Assembly (NCBI GenBank): GCA_002479655.1
Contig: DLOQ01000176.1
Location: 6,330-14,718 of the forward strand
Source of the DNA: Lachnospiraceae bacterium UBA7480
GTDB lineage: Bacteria; Bacillota; Clostridia; Lachnospirales; Lachnospiraceae
Direction: 5' to 3'
Length of the DNA stretch: 8,389 nt
Positions 6,193-8,389 of this stretch are shown piece by piece. Positions within the stretch are counted from its first letter, which is position 1. Every line of letters begins with the position of its first letter. Made by a program: the position numbers and the translations under genes. The notes below the pieces were generated by a model. The model worked only from the letters and a program-made list of their open reading frames with translations. It had not been told where the DNA came from and searched no databases.

Positions 6193-7488
6193 TCACTCCG
6201 GAGAAGGAAAGTCTTTTACCGCCTCCGGAATATCCGCCCCATTACCGATCTTCGCAAGCATCTGCCACCATGCGGTACGCGCCACAGCCCATTCGGGCGT
6301 AATCTGATAGTAGTCGCCCATATACGGCATAAAGATGCTGTACTCCGTCATAAGCCTGTCATTTTCATATAGATTGTCCATATCACGCACCGGCCAGTAG
6401 GAAGATGCCCTTACCGCCTGCGTATAAGGGGCATCATTTTCCGTCATATAGCGGATAAAAGTCTTGGCTGCCTCGATCCGTTCCTGATCGCCGGTATCAA
6501 ATATCCCCAAGCCCCAGATACCGCCCTGCAGCTTCGGCGTATCCTGATTGGTCGGAAAAGCCATCGGAAACACTTCAAAATCCAGCTCCGGGTGATTGAT
6601 GGTCTGCTGTACCTCCAGAGAGCCGTTCCAGCAGAAACACATCGCCGTTTCCTTTCTGCAGAACAGATCGATCGCGTCTGTGGTAGTAAAAGAGGATTCA
6701 AAGACGATGCCGTCCAAATCATAAAGAAGCTGCAGCGCTTTTATGTTTTCTTCACTATCCACGGTATAATATGTATGTGCGGCATCCGTAAAAGTGCCGC
6801 CATACAGATTGTTCACCAGAGCGCGTGTCCCCTGATCACCGCTTTGATTTTTACAGTATATGATGCCCGCGCTGATATCCTGTTCCTGCGCTTCCGCATA
6901 AGCGTCCAGTGCCTGTACCGCATTGATAAAATCCTCCGTTGACCATGTATGCGTCTCTTCATCAATGTAGCGAAGGGCGCCTGCCGCTTTGAACATATCA
7001 TAATTGATCGCCATACAGTGTGCCGACATACAGATGGGGAACACATAGTACTCTCCGTTACTATGATGACAAGCTTCCCTTATATTATCATATATTTCAC
7101 CTGCCGTATCGGACTCCCACAGATCGGACAGATCGACCATCCAGCCTTTTTCTCCCCAGTTTGCCACAAGACGTTCCGGTCCTTCCATGACCAGATCCGG
7201 AAGCGTTCCGTCTGCTGCCGCCTGATTGATCTTTTCATCACCGGTATCGTAAGTTAAGTATTCCACCGACACATGAATACCCGGATACGCCCTATGAAAA
7301 TCGTTCAGCATACTGGCTACTGCCGTGGGGTTCCCCCAGTTTCCTATCGGAAAAGTCCATAAGGTTAATTCCAGCATTTCAGTGCTGCCGCTCTCATCCT
7401 CCAATTCCGTACCCGGTGTTTTTCCTCCGCAGGCAGCCAAAAGAGCCACCAAGAGCAGAACACTTATCAATGCACATCTTTTTTTCAT
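6193..7488 (-). CDS. ABC-type extracellular solute-binding lipoprotein, family 1
   Basis: A 431-aa protein with a lipoprotein signal: MKKR, a hydrophobic core, and lipobox LLAAC with the lipidated Cys at residue 20. The mature part begins with an acidic linker and then the family-1 solute-binding fold, with LTLWTFPIGNWG as first strand and loop, FHRAYPGIHVSVEY, and the hinge-type GTLPDLVMEGPERLVANWGE. Later come the aromatic segment around MCFCWNGSLEV, LQGGIWGLGIF and a C-terminal helical TAWWQML. These proteins bind sugars or oligosaccharides at the cell surface and pass them to an ABC permease, or to a sensor kinase. No permease gene is visible here. It starts 36 nt after the end of the probable hybrid kinase, pointing to an operon with a ligand-sensing role. 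The ribosome site (GGAAAGG) is weak. Ligand unknown; length is normal for the family. Confidence 0.9.
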   Translation of the reverse strand: MKKRCALISVLLLVALLAACGGKTPGTELEDESGSTEMLELTLWTFPIGNWGNPTAVASMLNDFHRAYPGIHVSVEYLTYDTGDEKINQAAADGTLPDLVMEGPERLVANWGEKGWMVDLSDLWESDTAGEIYDNIREACHHSNGEYYVFPICMSAHCMAINYDMFKAAGALRYIDEETHTWSTEDFINAVQALDAYAEAQEQDISAGIIYCKNQSGDQGTRALVNNLYGGTFTDAAHTYYTVDSEENIKALQLLYDLDGIVFESSFTTTDAIDLFCRKETAMCFCWNGSLEVQQTINHPELDFEVFPMAFPTNQDTPKLQGGIWGLGIFDTGDQERIEAAKTFIRYMTENDAPYTQAVRASSYWPVRDMDNLYENDRLMTEYSIFMPYMGDYYQITPEWAVARTAWWQMLAKIGNGADIPEAVKDFPSPE

Positions 7489-7524
7489 AGCAAAATACCT
7501 TTCCGTTCTTACTGCAATCTGATC

Positions 7525-8389
7525 TTAATGAAGATACTTTTCTATCAACGAAAGCGCTTTCTGCGGGTCTAACGGTTTCGCTGTGTGGGCATTCATCCCT
7601 GAGTCAAGACATTTCTGGACATCTTCATCAAAGGCATCCGCGCTGACCGCAATGATGGGAATGGTCTGTGCGTCTTCCCTCTCCAGCTTTCGTATCGCTT
7701 CCGCCGCTTCAAAGCCTGACATCACAGGCATCCGAAGATCCATTAAGATGGCGTCATACCATCCCGGAGCAGACTGATCAAACTGTTCCACGCAAAGCTG
7801 TCCGTTTTCCGCCCAATCCGTTTCCAGTCCAAATTCCGAAAGGATCGCGCTTGCGATCTCCCAGTTCAACTCATTATCTTCCGCTATGAGGATATGTTTG
7901 CCTTTTAAGTCAATGTCTGCCGCTTCTTTTCCAGCTTCCTCTTTTTCAATCACTTCTTTTTCTGCCGCTTCTTTCTGCTCCTGCTGCGGCGCTTCCGCTT
8001 CCACAAACTGACGCAGACCATAATAAAGGCTGGAACGGAACAGGGGCTTTGAAATAGAACCACAAATGTTGGTTTTTTCCATTTTTATCTCCAATTCATC
8101 CCATTCGCCGTCAGTGACGATCATGATAGGCAGATCCTGTCCAAAACGACCGGACAATTCTTCCGCATCCCTGATCCAATCCTTTCCCTGTACATTCCAA
8201 TCCAAGAGAACCATGTGATAATTCTCATTTTTGCCGTGGCGTTCCTCTATCATCCGGCAGGCCTGCTGCATATCTTCCGCCGCTTCCGCCTTAAGCCCGA
8301 TGGATTCCAATGCGGAGACAGCGAGCTCTCCTGCTGTCTGATCATCATCAATCACCAGGATATTCCGATTCGGCAGTTGTAGTTTCTTC
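7525..8389 (-). CDS. Tandem receiver-domain C-terminus of a probable hybrid histidine kinase (5' part outside window)
   Basis: The open frame enters from the right edge (KKLQLPNRNILVIDDD) and runs to TAA at 7525-7527, about 287 residues. GTG at 8353-8355 falls inside the first beta-strand of the receiver fold (ILVIDDD), so it is not the true start. Two CheY-like receiver domains are seen. The first has an Asp acid pocket, phospho-acceptor Asp in MVLLDW (codon 8200-8202), Thr in IVTDG and Lys in SKPL. The second has AEDN, phospho-acceptor Asp in ILMDLRMP (codon 7738-7740), Ser in AVSAD and Lys in AKPL. A 35-residue Glu/Lys/Ala linker joins them. Two C-terminal receivers with no output domain are typical of hybrid sensor kinases in Lachnospiraceae; the kinase core itself is not visible. 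All phosphorylation residues are intact. The solute-binding lipoprotein follows 36 nt later. Confidence 0.85.
   Translation of the reverse strand, partial: KKLQLPNRNILVIDDDQTAGELAVSALESIGLKAEAAEDMQQACRMIEERHGKNENYHMVLLDWNVQGKDWIRDAEELSGRFGQDLPIMIVTDGEWDELEIKMEKTNICGSISKPLFRSSLYYGLRQFVEAEAPQQEQKEAAEKEVIEKEEAGKEAADIDLKGKHILIAEDNELNWEIASAILSEFGLETDWAENGQLCVEQFDQSAPGWYDAILMDLRMPVMSGFEAAEAIRKLEREDAQTIPIIAVSADAFDEDVQKCLDSGMNAHTAKPLDPQKALSLIEKYLH

Overview
The window looks like chromosome of a gut-type Clostridia bacterium, most likely Lachnospiraceae. This rests on mid-range GC, strong AGGAGG-type ribosome sites, TTGACA/TATAAT-type promoters, LxxC lipoprotein signals, and a hybrid kinase encoded beside a family-1 solute-binding lipoprotein. 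The genus cannot be fixed from the sequence alone. All genes but one lie on the minus strand.

Right part (6193-8389): the 3' end of a probable hybrid sensor kinase with two receiver domains, followed 36 nt later by an extracellular solute-binding lipoprotein. Together they look like an extracellular-ligand sensing or uptake unit. The kinase core lies beyond the window edge.

Centre (819-6168): a three-gene minus-strand operon behind a strong promoter (TTGACA, 17 bp, TATACT). A perfect 7-bp dyad sits over the predicted start point. The first gene is a 240-aa protein of unknown function. The second is a 1358-aa protein whose N-terminus is a diverged copy of the first gene, followed by an acidic linker, a degenerate AAA+ module, two intact CbxX/CfqX-type AAA+ modules and an FtsH-like M41 zinc peptidase domain. 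The third is an XRE-family regulator, which probably controls the operon. This ATP-driven soluble protease candidate, with its stand-alone copy of the N-terminal domain, is the most unusual content of the window.

Left part (1-805): AT-richer. Two small ribbon-helix-helix regulators are transcribed divergently from a 200-bp region packed with GTTCATA/TATGAAC half-sites laid over both promoters. Downstream of the minus-strand regulator is the start of a lipoprotein whose mature part is an almost pure Ser repeat with Arg-Gln spacers; it runs off the left edge. The plus-strand regulator converges on the XRE gene with only 13 nt between them.

No tRNA, rRNA, CRISPR array, insertion sequence or attachment site was seen, and no gene-free stretch exceeds 300 bases.
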